Source: Deltaproteobacteria bacterium
GTDB taxonomy: Bacteria > Myxococcota_A > UBA796 > SXON01
DNA length: 43,786 bases
Assembly (NCBI GenBank): GCA_947484175.1
Contig: CANKOI010000028.1
Coordinates: forward strand, 1-43,786
Direction: 5' to 3'
Part shown: piece by piece, positions 9,363 to 18,030 of the stretch
Layout: each line of letters starts with the position of its first letter
Numbering within the stretch: position 1 is the first letter of the stretch
Translations under genes and position numbers: made by a program
Notes under the pieces: model-generated
The model's input: only the letters and a program-made list of their open reading frames with translations
Database searches by the model: none
Told to the model about the DNA's origin: nothing

Positions 9363-10430
9363 CTGCTCGCTCTCCTCTTCGTTTCCTGCACTCCCGAGCC
9401 CGCGCCGAGCGCCCCCGTCGACTGCGCCCCGCTTTCGGCCCCCGCCATCGACATCGAGGGGGCCGTGGCCGGTACCCGCGAAGCGACCACCTCCTACACC
9501 GTGCCGTGGACGGGGGAGCCGCGGGAGCTCGTGGTGCACGCCTGGTACGAGACCGACGACACCAGCGGTACCGCAGCGCGCTGGCTCGACGCCTTTGAAG
9601 ACACGAACTCCTGGGTGGACGCGGCCTTTGCTCCCCGCGCGAAGTGCAAGGCCCCGCTCGTGGTCTACTCTCACGGCTCGCAAGGGTGGGCAGGGAACGC
9701 AACCCCCTTGATGCGACAGCTGGTCAACGCCGGATGGGTGGCCGTGGCGCCCGACCACACCGACAACCTGCTCACCCAAAACGTCGAACCCAAGCCGGAG
9801 ACCTTCCCGTTGCTCCGCACGCTCGACGTGAGCGCCACCCTCGACTGGATCGCCGGATTGCCCGAGGGGGACCCGCTTCACGACCGCGTAGACACCGAGC
9901 ACGTGCTGGTTTTCGGGCACAGCTACGGCGCGCAGACCTCCTGGCTGTTGGGCGGACCGACGTTTGACCCCGCGGCGATCGAAGCCCGCTGCGAGGCGAG
10001 CGAGCTGGGGTGTACCGAGGCGGAAGTAGCCGCCTACACCGAACGCGCGGTGGACCCTCGCGTCGTGGCCGTGGCGCCCTTCGCAGGCTCGGCCGGCACC
10101 GACCTCGTGGCCGAGTCGGGGTGGGCCACCTTGGACCGTCCCGTGCTCTACATGACGGGCTCCGAGGACGGCGACGGCACCGAGGCGTTCACGCGCGCTT
10201 CGGCGGGGGACGTGACCTGGGTGGAGCTTGCCGGCGGCTGCCACGAGTCCTTCACTACCACGACGATCCCGTGCGACTTGGACAAGACGCTGAGCCTCAC
10301 GGTCACGGCCACCTACCTCGCGGACTTTGCGGTCCATGAGGTGCTGGGTTCGGAGGACGAAGCGGTGCTGGGTGTGTTGGACGGCAGCATTGTCGTCGAT
10401 CCCGTCGCGACGCTGCAGACCTCGCGCTGA
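9363..10430 (+). CDS. Alpha/beta-hydrolase lipoprotein (PAF-acetylhydrolase/chlorophyllase-like)
   Basis: The frame encodes an alpha/beta hydrolase: oxyanion-side HG in VVYSHGSQGW, nucleophile elbow GHSYG, acid in MTGSEDGDG and a C-terminal His in GGCHESF. This is the layout of PAF-acetylhydrolase, dienelactone hydrolase and chlorophyllase relatives, which cleave esters. A lipoprotein signal (LLALLFVSC, lipobox FVSC) precedes the domain, but no ATG, GTG or TTG lies between the in-frame stop at 9309-9311 and that Cys. The only starts retaining the signal are CTG at 9363 (used here) or ATC at 9330; the first standard start, GTG 9465, would delete it. Either initiation is non-standard or there is a sequence change upstream. 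It ends 50 bp before mutL. Confidence 0.8.
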   Translation: MLALLFVSCTPEPAPSAPVDCAPLSAPAIDIEGAVAGTREATTSYTVPWTGEPRELVVHAWYETDDTSGTAARWLDAFEDTNSWVDAAFAPRAKCKAPLVVYSHGSQGWAGNATPLMRQLVNAGWVAVAPDHTDNLLTQNVEPKPETFPLLRTLDVSATLDWIAGLPEGDPLHDRVDTEHVLVFGHSYGAQTSWLLGGPTFDPAAIEARCEASELGCTEAEVAAYTERAVDPRVVAVAPFAGSAGTDLVAESGWATLDRPVLYMTGSEDGDGTEAFTRASAGDVTWVELAGGCHESFTTTTIPCDLDKTLSLTVTATYLADFAVHEVLGSEDEAVLGVLDGSIVVDPVATLQTSR

Positions 10431-10480
10431 AGAGCGGAGGGGGCCGCAGCACCGACGGTCCCGGCTTAGACTCCCCGCCC

Positions 10481-12301
10481 ATGGCCGTCCGGATCCTCGA
10501 AGAATCGCTGGTGAACAAGATCGCCGCCGGCGAGGTGGTGGAGCGGCCGGCGAGCGTGGTGAAGGAGCTGGTTGAGAACGCGCTCGACGCAGGCGCCACC
10601 GAGCTGCGCGTGCACCTGCGCGCTGGGGGTCGCAACCTCGTGCGGGTGGTCGACGACGGCAGCGGCATGGACCGCACCGACGCGCTCATGTGCCTCGAGC
10701 GGCACGCCACCAGCAAGATCCGCTCCGACGACGACCTGTTCAACGTGAGCACCCTCGGCTTTCGGGGAGAGGCCGTGCCCTCGATCGCGAGTGTGTGCCG
10801 ATTCCGCCTGCTCACCCGCACCCGCGATTCCGATGTAGCCACGCTGGTGTCGGTCGATGGGGGCAAGCTGCTCGGGGTGGAGGCCGCGGGGGCGGCGCCG
10901 GGCACGGACATCGCGGTGGAGTCGCTGTTCTACAACGTGCCGGCGCGCAGGAAGTTCCTCCGCAGTGTGGACACAGAGCTCTCGCACTGCATCGAGGCCG
11001 TCACCCGCGAGCTGCTCATCCGCCCGCACGTGGACCTCGAGGTGACCCACGACGATCGGTTGCACCTGCGCTGCCCGCGTACCGACTCGTTCCGGCAGCG
11101 TGCGGCCGAGCTCCTCGGCCCCCACGGCGAGGCGCTCGTGCCGGTGGAGTTCAGCCGGGGAACGTTGCGGGTGAGGGGGCTCGTTTCGCCAGTGGGGGTT
11201 CACCGCCAGAACAGCAGCAGCAGCAGCTACCTGTACGTGAACGGCCGCTTCGTGAGGGACATGGTGCTGCGGCGGGCGGTGAATCAGGCCTACGCCGGCC
11301 TCGTTCCCAAGGACCGCTTTCCGGTGGTGGTGCTGGAGGTGGAGGTGCCCTCGGCCGACGTGGACGTGAACGTGCACCCGGCGAAGACGGAGGTGCGCTT
11401 CGTGAACGGCTTCGAGCTGCAGAACGCGGTCGCGCAGGGGCTTCGCGCCCAGCTCCAGGGCCACGGAATCCAGCGCCCGGTGCCGGTGGAGGCGCGCTAT
11501 CGCGCGCCGGAGGTGGTGCGCGAGCAGCTGAGCCTCGTCGCGGCGCCAGCTCCGCTGACCGCTCCGGTCGCCGCTCCGCTGGCCGCTCCGCTGGCCGCTC
11601 CGGTCGCCGCTCCGCTGGCCGCTCCGCTCGCGGCTACGCCGCTCCCCGCCGCGGCTACGCCGCTCCCCGCCGCGGCTACGCCGCTCCCGCCTACCGGCGG
11701 GCGCGCCCTCCTTCCCGTGCCGCGCTTCGCGGACCTCCGCGTGATCGGCCAGCTCGCGCGCACCTACATCCTCTGCGAAGGCGGCGGCGAACTCCTGCTC
11801 ATCGACCAGCACGCGGCGGCCGAGCGGATCACGCTGCACCGCCTTCAACGCGACCCGCTGGCGGCTCTCGGCGGCTCCCAACGCCTGCTCACGCCGCTCG
11901 TGCTCGAAGTGGGGCCGGCTCGCGCTCGCGTGCTCGGCGCTCACGCCGAGCAGCTCGCGGGGAGCGGGCTCGATGTGTCCGCGCTCGGCGGCGGAACCAT
12001 CGCCGTTCACGGGGTGCCGGTGCCGCTCGCCAAACGTGACCTCCCCGCGCTGCTCGTCGACATCGCCGACGACCTGCTGGCCGGCGGCCCCGGCCACCTC
12101 GCCCAGGGAGTTCTCGACCACGTACTGGCCACGCTCGCCTGCCACACGAGCGTGCGTGCGAACGAGGCGCTCGACGAGCGCAGCATGCGAGGCCTCGTGG
12201 AGCAGCTCGACGTTGTGGATCACGCGGTGTGCGCCCACGGCCGCCCGGTGGTGATCCGCCTCGATGTGGCAGAGCTGGAGCGGCGGTTTCATCGTACGTG
12301 A
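10481..12301 (+). CDS. mutL: DNA mismatch repair protein MutL
   Basis: 606 residues. The N-terminal GHKL ATPase domain carries ELVENALDAGA (29-40), VDDGSGM, LERHATSKI and TLGFRGEA, followed by the transducer domain with VNVHPAKTEVRF. Residues about 357-404 are an Ala/Pro/Leu/Thr linker encoded by tandem DNA repeats. The C-terminal dimerisation domain has the endonuclease metal motif as DQHAAAERITLH (442-453): the first Glu is present but the last, normally Glu, is His. ACHTSVRAN, CAHGRP and a terminal FHR are also present. MutL couples mismatch recognition by MutS to strand incision; no mutS or mutH is in the window. No clear ribosome binding site precedes the ATG. Confidence 0.96.
   Translation: MAVRILEESLVNKIAAGEVVERPASVVKELVENALDAGATELRVHLRAGGRNLVRVVDDGSGMDRTDALMCLERHATSKIRSDDDLFNVSTLGFRGEAVPSIASVCRFRLLTRTRDSDVATLVSVDGGKLLGVEAAGAAPGTDIAVESLFYNVPARRKFLRSVDTELSHCIEAVTRELLIRPHVDLEVTHDDRLHLRCPRTDSFRQRAAELLGPHGEALVPVEFSRGTLRVRGLVSPVGVHRQNSSSSSYLYVNGRFVRDMVLRRAVNQAYAGLVPKDRFPVVVLEVEVPSADVDVNVHPAKTEVRFVNGFELQNAVAQGLRAQLQGHGIQRPVPVEARYRAPEVVREQLSLVAAPAPLTAPVAAPLAAPLAAPVAAPLAAPLAATPLPAAATPLPAAATPLPPTGGRALLPVPRFADLRVIGQLARTYILCEGGGELLLIDQHAAAERITLHRLQRDPLAALGGSQRLLTPLVLEVGPARARVLGAHAEQLAGSGLDVSALGGGTIAVHGVPVPLAKRDLPALLVDIADDLLAGGPGHLAQGVLDHVLATLACHTSVRANEALDERSMRGLVEQLDVVDHAVCAHGRPVVIRLDVAELERRFHRT
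11547..11691 (+). repeat. In-frame tandem repeats in the mutL linker
   Basis: Two adjoining coding repeat tracts. From 11547 to about 11629 short GCTCCGCTGGCC-like units encode (P-L/V-A-A) steps; from 11630 to 11691 three copies of a 21-bp unit beginning GCGGCTACGCCGCTC (the last copy one base shorter) encode A-A-T-P-L-P-A. All lie in the disordered linker between ATPase and C-terminal domains, where copy-number change would be tolerated if in frame. Confidence 0.85.
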
Positions 12302-12322
12302 GCGTACGGCCGCTCGGGCCGC

Positions 12323-12382
12323 CCCACCCGGGGCTGCGGGAGCAGCCGGCGCGGCCCGCCGCGCACGAATCACCCGCTTTTC
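12323..12382 (-). repeat. 60-bp dispersed repeat, copy 2
   Basis: The reverse complement of the element at 4031-4090, with 57 of 60 positions identical. It starts 22 bp after the mutL stop codon and ends about 46 bp before the first possible start of the kinase gene. It carries the same 6-bp stem and 4-base loop, so it could terminate mutL transcription, though there is no T-tract. Confidence 0.85.
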
Positions 12383-12457
12383 ACGGCCCCCCCGCGCTAC
12401 ACTAAACCTGCCTCGCCGGAGCCCGCCATCGCCTCGACCTCCGAATCCGTCTGGCTC

Positions 12458-13510
12458 GTGGGGCAGAGCTTTGGCACGTGGGAGGTCACCGCTTTTCTCG
12501 CGGAAGGGGGGATGGCGCGGGTGTGGCATGTGCAGAACCGGGTGGACGGGCGCAGCGCCGCGCTCAAGGTGTCGCGCTCCCGAGAGCCCGACCTTTTGGC
12601 GAGGGCGGCCCGCGAGGCGCGCATCCAGAGCAGCCTTGTGCACCCCAACATCGTCGCTGCGATCGATGTCGTAGACGTACAGGGCACCCCGGGGATCGTG
12701 CTCGAGTTGGTTCCCGGCGGCCTCACGCTCGATGCCCTGCTGGTTCGCGGTGGGCTGTCGGGCGAGGTGCTCGAACGCCTCGTTCACGGGCTGCTCGACG
12801 GGGTGGAGGCCGCCCACCAGAGTGGATTCATTCACCGCGACCTGAAGCCCGCCAACGTGCTGCTCAGCGAGAGCCATGAAGGGCTCGTTCCCCGCCTCGC
12901 CGATTTCGGGCTCGCCCGCCCGGAGTTTGAGCCGCCCGACGCGCGGATGACCCGGATGGGGATGATCCTCGGCAGCGCCGCGTACATGGCGCCGGAGCAG
13001 GCCCGCGATGCCGGCAGCGTGGATGCGCGCGCCGACGTCTGGTCGCTCGGCGTGATGCTGTACGAGATGGTGGCCGGCGTGCCCCCGTTCACCGGCTCCA
13101 CACTCGAAGCGCTGCTCGACGACGTCACCCACGCCCGGTACCGCCCGCTCGACGCCGTGGTACCCCGCGTGGAACCACGGTGGAGCATCGCCGTGGAGGG
13201 TTGCCTCCAGGTCGATCCCGAGCGGCGGATCCCCGATCTGGCCACGCTGCGGGCGGTGCTGAAGCGGGAGAAACGCTGGGCGTCGGGGGGCTCGGGCAGC
13301 ACCTCGCGGCCGGGTGGGGGGGCGCGGCGGCCGTCGCGGCCTCCGGTGTCGGCTTCGCCCACCTTCCCGCCTACCGCTGCGGAACCGCCGAGGCCCGCTG
13401 CGGAACCGCCGAGGCCTCCGAGCCGATTCGTGCTAGCCTTGACGCTGGTGGTCCTCGGTGTGTTTGCGGCAATTGTTGTCGCGTTCGCCGGAATCGCCCT
13501 CGCTCGGTGA
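12458..13510 (+). CDS. Ser/Thr protein kinase, membrane-anchored
   Basis: 350 residues from GTG 12458. It is a Hanks-type kinase: glycine-loop LAEGGMARVW (14-23), ATP-lysine in AALKVS (K37), catalytic HRDLKPAN (about 127), DFGLA, an activation segment with GSAAYMAPEQ and DVWSLGVMLYEM. After the kinase domain (to about 270) comes a Pro/Ala/Arg-rich juxtamembrane linker and one C-terminal transmembrane helix (about 325-347) with almost nothing beyond it, so it has no external sensor domain. GTG 12458 has no ribosome binding site. An in-frame ATC at 12428 has GGAG at 12418-12421, six bases upstream, and would add ten residues. Confidence 0.92.
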   Translation: MGQSFGTWEVTAFLAEGGMARVWHVQNRVDGRSAALKVSRSREPDLLARAAREARIQSSLVHPNIVAAIDVVDVQGTPGIVLELVPGGLTLDALLVRGGLSGEVLERLVHGLLDGVEAAHQSGFIHRDLKPANVLLSESHEGLVPRLADFGLARPEFEPPDARMTRMGMILGSAAYMAPEQARDAGSVDARADVWSLGVMLYEMVAGVPPFTGSTLEALLDDVTHARYRPLDAVVPRVEPRWSIAVEGCLQVDPERRIPDLATLRAVLKREKRWASGGSGSTSRPGGGARRPSRPPVSASPTFPPTAAEPPRPAAEPPRPPSRFVLALTLVVLGVFAAIVVAFAGIALAR

Positions 13511-13585
13511 CCGCATACATGGCCACGCCGGCCAGAGAAGGATACTCCCCATCTGGGCTGACATCCGTCCGCCGACTCCTTTCCA

Positions 13586-13601
13586 ACCCAAACCCTTGGG
13601 T
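13586..13601 (+). terminator. Weak hairpin after the kinase gene
   Basis: A 6-bp stem ACCCAA/TTGGGT with a 4-base loop lies 75 bp after the kinase stop codon in the 253-bp gap before rng. There is no following T-run, so a terminator role is only possible. Confidence 0.3.
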
Positions 13602-13763
13602 CTCGCCGAGCCCGCATCGTCCCGAGCGCCACGCGCCGGACGCCCGGGCGCGGAGCCAGATGGCCACGCACTCGTACCCCATCTCGAAAAATCCTGGCCG
13701 CGCGCACGATGCGAGCGGCGGAGTGGCTTCGTATGCTCGGCGGGCACCCGAAAGAGGTGTCTT

Positions 13764-15317
13764 TTGCCAACTGAAATCCTCGTCAATACGACGGGCCGTG
13801 AATCTCGTGTCGCCCTCATGGAGAACGGCGGCCTCGCCGAGCTGCATGTCGACCGCGGGGTAGACCGCGGCTACGTCGGCAACGTCTACTTGGGCCGCGT
13901 GGTCCGGGTCCTCCCCGGAATGCAGGCCGCGTTCGTCGACATCGGGCTCGACCGAGCAGCCTTCCTCTACGTCGGCGACATCTGGCCCCAGATGTTCGAC
14001 AAACAGGGCGGAGGGGGCGGCAACGACGACGACGAAGACCCGGGCGTGGACGAAGACGCGGTCGAGGCCGACGAGGATGGCCCCCCCCGCGAAGCGCCGC
14101 GCCCTGGGCAGCCCAACATCCAAGACCTGCTCAAAGAAGGGCAGGAGATCGTGGTTCAGGTAGCGAAGGACCCGATCGGCACCAAGGGCGCGCGGGTCAC
14201 CACGCACGTAACGCTCCCTGGTCGCTACCTCGTGTTCATGCCCACGGTCGACCACGTGGGCATCAGCCGCCGGATTGCCAAGGACCGGGAGCGCCGCCGG
14301 CTCCGCGAGTTTGTCGACAAGAACCGGCCCAAGGGCGGGGGCTTCATCGTGCGAACCGTCTGCGCCACGCAGACGAACATCACGCTCAAGCAGGACATGA
14401 ACTACCTCGTGGGCATCTGGGAGAAAATCTGTGGGGCTGCCGAGGGGCGCAAGGCACCCGCTCCCCTGCACCTCGACCACGGCCTCGTTCTCCGGATGGT
14501 CCGCGACTCCTTCCACGACGACGTGGAGCGCATGGTGGTGGACTCGCCGAAGCTCTACGAAGAAGTCTGCGCCTTCATGGAGGAGTTCTCCCCCGAGCTG
14601 AAGGAGAAGGTTCACCTCTACCGGGGCGCCGAGCCGATCTTCGACACCTTCGGCGTCGAAACGGAGATCAACCGCTCCCTCGGCCGCCGCGTGTGGTTGA
14701 AGTCGGGCGGCTACTTGGTGATCGACCAGACGGAAGCGCTCGTCAGCATCGATGTGAACTCCGGCAAGTTCGTGGGCCAGGGCAACTCGCTCGAAGACAC
14801 CACGGTGCGCGTGAACCTCGAAGCCGTAAAAGAGGTGGTGTACCAGCTCCGGCTCCGGAACATCGGCGGCATCATCATCATCGACTTCATCGACATGGAC
14901 CGGGAGTCCAACCGCGACAAGGTGTACCGCGCGCTCGAAGAGGAGCTGAAGAAGGACAGGGCGCGCACCAACGTGCTCAAGATCAGCGAGTTCGGGCTCG
15001 TGCAGATGACGCGAAAGCGCGTGCAGGAAGACGTCGTCCGCTACCTCAGCGAGACCTGCCCGGTGTGCGAGGGGAAGGGCAGTGTGCGCTCCCGGCAGAC
15101 CGTCTGCTACGACGTTTTCCGCGAGCTGCAGCGCGAAGCCGCGCGGGCCGTGGCCAAAGAGACCCTCTTCGTCAACGTTCACCCCAGCGTGGCCGACCTG
15201 CTCTACGGCGACGAGTACCCCGTACTCGAAGCGGTGGAAGCGCGGCTCGGCAAGCGCGTGGTGGTGCGGCCGCTCTTGCACCTCCACGTCGAGAAGTACG
15301 AGGTTTACAGTAAGTAG
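13764..15317 (+). CDS. rng: Ribonuclease G/E family endoribonuclease
   Basis: 517 residues, close to RNase G in size and without the long C-terminal scaffold of RNase E. TTG 13764 is the chosen start: AGAGG stands six to seven bases upstream and the product starts PTEILVNTTGRESRVALMENG, matching RNase G N-termini. The S1 domain contains a Gly then Asp/Glu-rich insert at about residues 76-116. Catalytic Asp residues are seen in SIDVNSG (about 327) and IIIIDFIDMD (about 375), and the zinc-link motif is CPVCEGKG (about 432-439). The enzyme cleaves single-stranded AU-rich RNA in rRNA maturation and mRNA decay. The 253 bp before it hold no gene, only a weak ACCCAA-ACCC-TTGGGT hairpin at 13586-13601. 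Confidence 0.95.
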   Translation: MPTEILVNTTGRESRVALMENGGLAELHVDRGVDRGYVGNVYLGRVVRVLPGMQAAFVDIGLDRAAFLYVGDIWPQMFDKQGGGGGNDDDEDPGVDEDAVEADEDGPPREAPRPGQPNIQDLLKEGQEIVVQVAKDPIGTKGARVTTHVTLPGRYLVFMPTVDHVGISRRIAKDRERRRLREFVDKNRPKGGGFIVRTVCATQTNITLKQDMNYLVGIWEKICGAAEGRKAPAPLHLDHGLVLRMVRDSFHDDVERMVVDSPKLYEEVCAFMEEFSPELKEKVHLYRGAEPIFDTFGVETEINRSLGRRVWLKSGGYLVIDQTEALVSIDVNSGKFVGQGNSLEDTTVRVNLEAVKEVVYQLRLRNIGGIIIIDFIDMDRESNRDKVYRALEEELKKDRARTNVLKISEFGLVQMTRKRVQEDVVRYLSETCPVCEGKGSVRSRQTVCYDVFRELQREAARAVAKETLFVNVHPSVADLLYGDEYPVLEAVEARLGKRVVVRPLLHLHVEKYEVYSK

Positions 15318-15342
15318 GGGGCGGGCCGGCGCGCCGCGCCTG

Positions 15343-16815
15343 TCACCGGGTCGGGGCGGCTGTTCCGGCGCGCCGGGCTGCTTCGGCCGGCATCGCCACG
15401 AGCTGGTACTCCCTCGTTTCGCCCACGACGGCACCCCCGAGCGCGACCGCCTCCGCGAGCACCGCCGCGTCGGTGCGCCGGACCAGCACGTAGTCGAGGG
15501 CTCTTAGGCCGGTGCGGGTCTTCTCGGCGAGGCTCTCGCCGTAGGTCCAACTCGCGCGGAAGGGAACCAACAACAGGGCGCCCGCTGGATCCGTGGCGAT
15601 CTTGGCCTCCGGCGGCAGACTGGCCACGAGGGCCCACTCGGGTCGAGCTTCGGCCCCGTGCGCTCCGGGCCACGCGCGCAGGGACAGCTTGAGCGGCGCC
15701 GCCCATGGCAGGGCGAACCAGAGGCACGCCGCTACGATCGCGGCGGCGCCTCCGCGGCGAACGGCCAGAGGCACGGGCGAACGGAAGCCCACCAGGGCCT
15801 TCCAGCGCGCCCGCGTGGGCGCCGGAAACGCGAGGCTCCCTAAGGCGCCCAGCCCGTCGATCGCGCCCGCCACGAGGAAGGCCGCCACCGGCGCCATGTG
15901 GTGAATGTGTCCGCGCCACTGGGTGTCGATGCCCGAGCCCTGCGGCGTGGTGAGGTGCAAGAGCAGGGCGCCCGCCCCCGGCGCGAGCACCAGCGGCGAG
16001 ACTAGCGCGGCGAAGTTCAGCGGAAAGAAGAAGTGGGAGTAGAACTTATGGTAGTCCACCCACGAGCGCTGGATCGGCGGGAGGCCGAGTCCGACTGCGC
16101 CCGCCTGCGTCTGCATGGGGGTTTCGTACCCTACGGCATCGCGGCCGAGCCACCAGAGCAGCGCGGCGAGCAGGCCGACGGTGGCGAGGGCGGTTGCCAA
16201 GGCCATGAGCCGGTGCCGCCACCCTCCGCCGGCCGCCAACGCGATCACGGGGAGCGTGAGCACCCACTCCTCGCGCGCCGCGCCGCACAAGAACCCGGCG
16301 ACCGCGAACCCGGCGAGGGAGCGCTCCCGCAGCGCCCACACTGCAGCCACCGCGAAGGGGATGCCCAGCACGAGGTCCTGGTAGTCTTGGAGCGCGATCG
16401 CCCAAAGGGGGCCGAACAGCCCGTAGAGGGCCAGTCCCGCGAGGCCTCCCTCCGTGCCCCCGATCGCACGCCGCCCCAACCCGAACGCGGGGATGCAGCC
16501 AAGCGCCACCAGCGCGGTTTGAAGCGTGACCAGCGCTTCGGGGCCCGGGGCCAGCCGATACACGCCAGCGGCTCCGAAGAGCCACAGCGACCGGTGCCCC
16601 GACCACATCCAGTGAGCGATGTAGCCGCGGTGAATCGTCTGGCCCCATTCGCCGTACAGCGCGTAGTTCCGGATCACCTGCTCGTAGGCCGCAAAACCGT
16701 AGCCCTCCACCACCGTGAGGGTGCGGATGCGCTCCACCGCGGCGCTCTGCAGGCTACAGAAGTAGAACCACGCCCCGGCGAGCGGCAAGAGCCACGGCAT
16801 GAGGCGCGCAAGCAC
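15343..16815 (-). CDS. DUF2079-like polytopic membrane protein
   Basis: 490 residues with about ten to twelve hydrophobic segments. The pattern near the N-terminus (FAAYEQVIRNYALYGEW, then HRSLWLFGAAGVYRLAPGPEALVTLQTALVALGCIPAF) resembles DUF2079 membrane proteins, a GT-C-like family of unknown activity. GTG at 16815 is taken as the start; ATG at 16800 is an alternative that removes five residues. Neither has a clear ribosome binding site. It converges on rng with a 25-bp gap and diverges from the MFS gene, with 18 bp between starts, so the two promoters must overlap. The role may be envelope glycan or lipid modification, but this is inference. Confidence 0.75.
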   Translation of the reverse strand: MLARLMPWLLPLAGAWFYFCSLQSAAVERIRTLTVVEGYGFAAYEQVIRNYALYGEWGQTIHRGYIAHWMWSGHRSLWLFGAAGVYRLAPGPEALVTLQTALVALGCIPAFGLGRRAIGGTEGGLAGLALYGLFGPLWAIALQDYQDLVLGIPFAVAAVWALRERSLAGFAVAGFLCGAAREEWVLTLPVIALAAGGGWRHRLMALATALATVGLLAALLWWLGRDAVGYETPMQTQAGAVGLGLPPIQRSWVDYHKFYSHFFFPLNFAALVSPLVLAPGAGALLLHLTTPQGSGIDTQWRGHIHHMAPVAAFLVAGAIDGLGALGSLAFPAPTRARWKALVGFRSPVPLAVRRGGAAAIVAACLWFALPWAAPLKLSLRAWPGAHGAEARPEWALVASLPPEAKIATDPAGALLLVPFRASWTYGESLAEKTRTGLRALDYVLVRRTDAAVLAEAVALGGAVVGETREYQLVAMPAEAARRAGTAAPTR

Positions 16816-16833
16816 GACGGGGCGGTATCACGG

Positions 16834-18021
16834 ATGGCAGAGGGCAGGCGTTCGGAGCGGGCGATCATCGGCCTCGTAGGGGCGGTGCAGTTCGTGAACA
16901 TCGTGGACTTCATGATGGTGATGCCGTTGGGGCCCGACTTCGCCCGGTCGCTGGGGGTGCCGATGAACCAGATCGGCGTGGTGGGCGGTGCGTACACGCT
17001 CGCCGCCTGCTTGGTGGGCCTGCTTGCGAGCCCGCTGCTCGACCGTGTGGACCGCCGCCTCGCCCTCGCGGTGTGCATGGCGGGGCTCGCGGTCGGAACG
17101 GCGCTGGGCGGCTTCGCTACCGGGATGGTCTCGTTGGTGGCCGCCCGGGTGGTGGCAGGAAGTTTCGGGGGGCCGGCCACGAGCGTAGCCCTCGCGATCG
17201 TCTCGGACGTTGTGCCGCCCGAGCGGCGCGGGCAGGCCATGGCCGCGGTCATGACGTCGTTCAGCGTGGCCAGCGTGGCGGGCGTTCCCGCCGGACTCGC
17301 GCTCGCGGGCTGGGCGGACTGGCGGGCGCCGTTCTTCGCGGTCGCGGGGGCGGGTGGCGTGATCACGGCGTTGTCGATCGCGCTGCTACCGCCGCTCCGA
17401 GGGCACATCGCCCCGGGCCGCCCTCGCCCCTCCCTCCGGGCGCTCCTCCGCCTGCCCGCCGCCTGGGCCGGCCTCGCGGCCACCGCGCTCGTCACCATGT
17501 CGGGGTTCACGATCATCCCCAACCTGAGCGCGTACCTGCAGTTCAACCTCGGGTGGCCGCGCCAGCACCTGCCTTACCTGTACATGGCCGGCGGCGCCGC
17601 TACCCTCGTGGCCATGAGGGCCTTCGGACGCTTCGCCGACCGCAGGGGCCCGGTACGGCTGAACGTGGCGGGAACGGCCGGCTTTGCAGTCGTGGGGGTG
17701 CTGTGGTTCGCCTTCAGCCCGCCTCCGCTGCCGGTGTGGATCCTCTTCCCGTCGATGATGCTGGCCATGAGCGCTCGGAACGTGGCGCATCAGAGCGTGC
17801 TGTCGAGGGTGGCGGGGCCGAGCGAACGGGCCGCTTTCCAGTCGTTGAACTCCGCCGTTCAGCACGGCGCCGCCTCGGTCGCCGCGTTTGCGGGGGCCGC
17901 GATGCTCAGCACGGGGCCGGTGGGGGAGCTCGTGGGAATGCCGGGGCTGGCGCTCCTCGCGCTCGCCCTTGGGCTGGGCGTGCCTTCGCTTCTGCGCACC
18001 ACGCTGCGTGGATCACGTTAA
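16834..18021 (+). CDS. MFS transporter, drug/sugar efflux type
   Basis: 395 residues with twelve predicted transmembrane segments. The N-terminus FVNIVDFMMVMPLGPDFARSLG in TM1, the LLDRVDRRLAL loop between TM2 and TM3 (motif A) and the PPERRGQAMAAVMTSFSVASVAGVPAGL segment in TM4-TM5 are typical of arabinose-efflux/drug-resistance MFS proteins. These proton-driven exporters have broad substrates that cannot be told from sequence. The much longer upstream open frame is antisense to the DUF2079-like gene and is rejected. It ends 9 bp before recD2, suggesting joint transcription though the functions differ. Confidence 0.9.
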   Translation: MAEGRRSERAIIGLVGAVQFVNIVDFMMVMPLGPDFARSLGVPMNQIGVVGGAYTLAACLVGLLASPLLDRVDRRLALAVCMAGLAVGTALGGFATGMVSLVAARVVAGSFGGPATSVALAIVSDVVPPERRGQAMAAVMTSFSVASVAGVPAGLALAGWADWRAPFFAVAGAGGVITALSIALLPPLRGHIAPGRPRPSLRALLRLPAAWAGLAATALVTMSGFTIIPNLSAYLQFNLGWPRQHLPYLYMAGGAATLVAMRAFGRFADRRGPVRLNVAGTAGFAVVGVLWFAFSPPPLPVWILFPSMMLAMSARNVAHQSVLSRVAGPSERAAFQSLNSAVQHGAASVAAFAGAAMLSTGPVGELVGMPGLALLALALGLGVPSLLRTTLRGSR

Positions 18022-18030
18022 CCTGAACAG

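Noticed and set aside
11630..11691. Short tandem repeat considered as a CRISPR or insertion remnant
   Set aside because: Units abut directly and encode the mutL linker in frame.
10466..13132. 888-codon minus-strand open frame opposite mutL and the kinase
   Set aside because: It mirrors two well-supported genes, has a skewed His/Arg/Gly composition and no recognisable domain.
15327..15336. Palindrome CGGCGCGCCG between rng and the DUF2079-like gene as a terminator
   Set aside because: A 10-bp loop-free GC palindrome is expected by chance at this base composition and cannot form a proper hairpin.
13371..15434. 687-codon minus-strand open frame opposite rng
   Set aside because: Shadow of the RNase G gene; no domain and unlikely composition.
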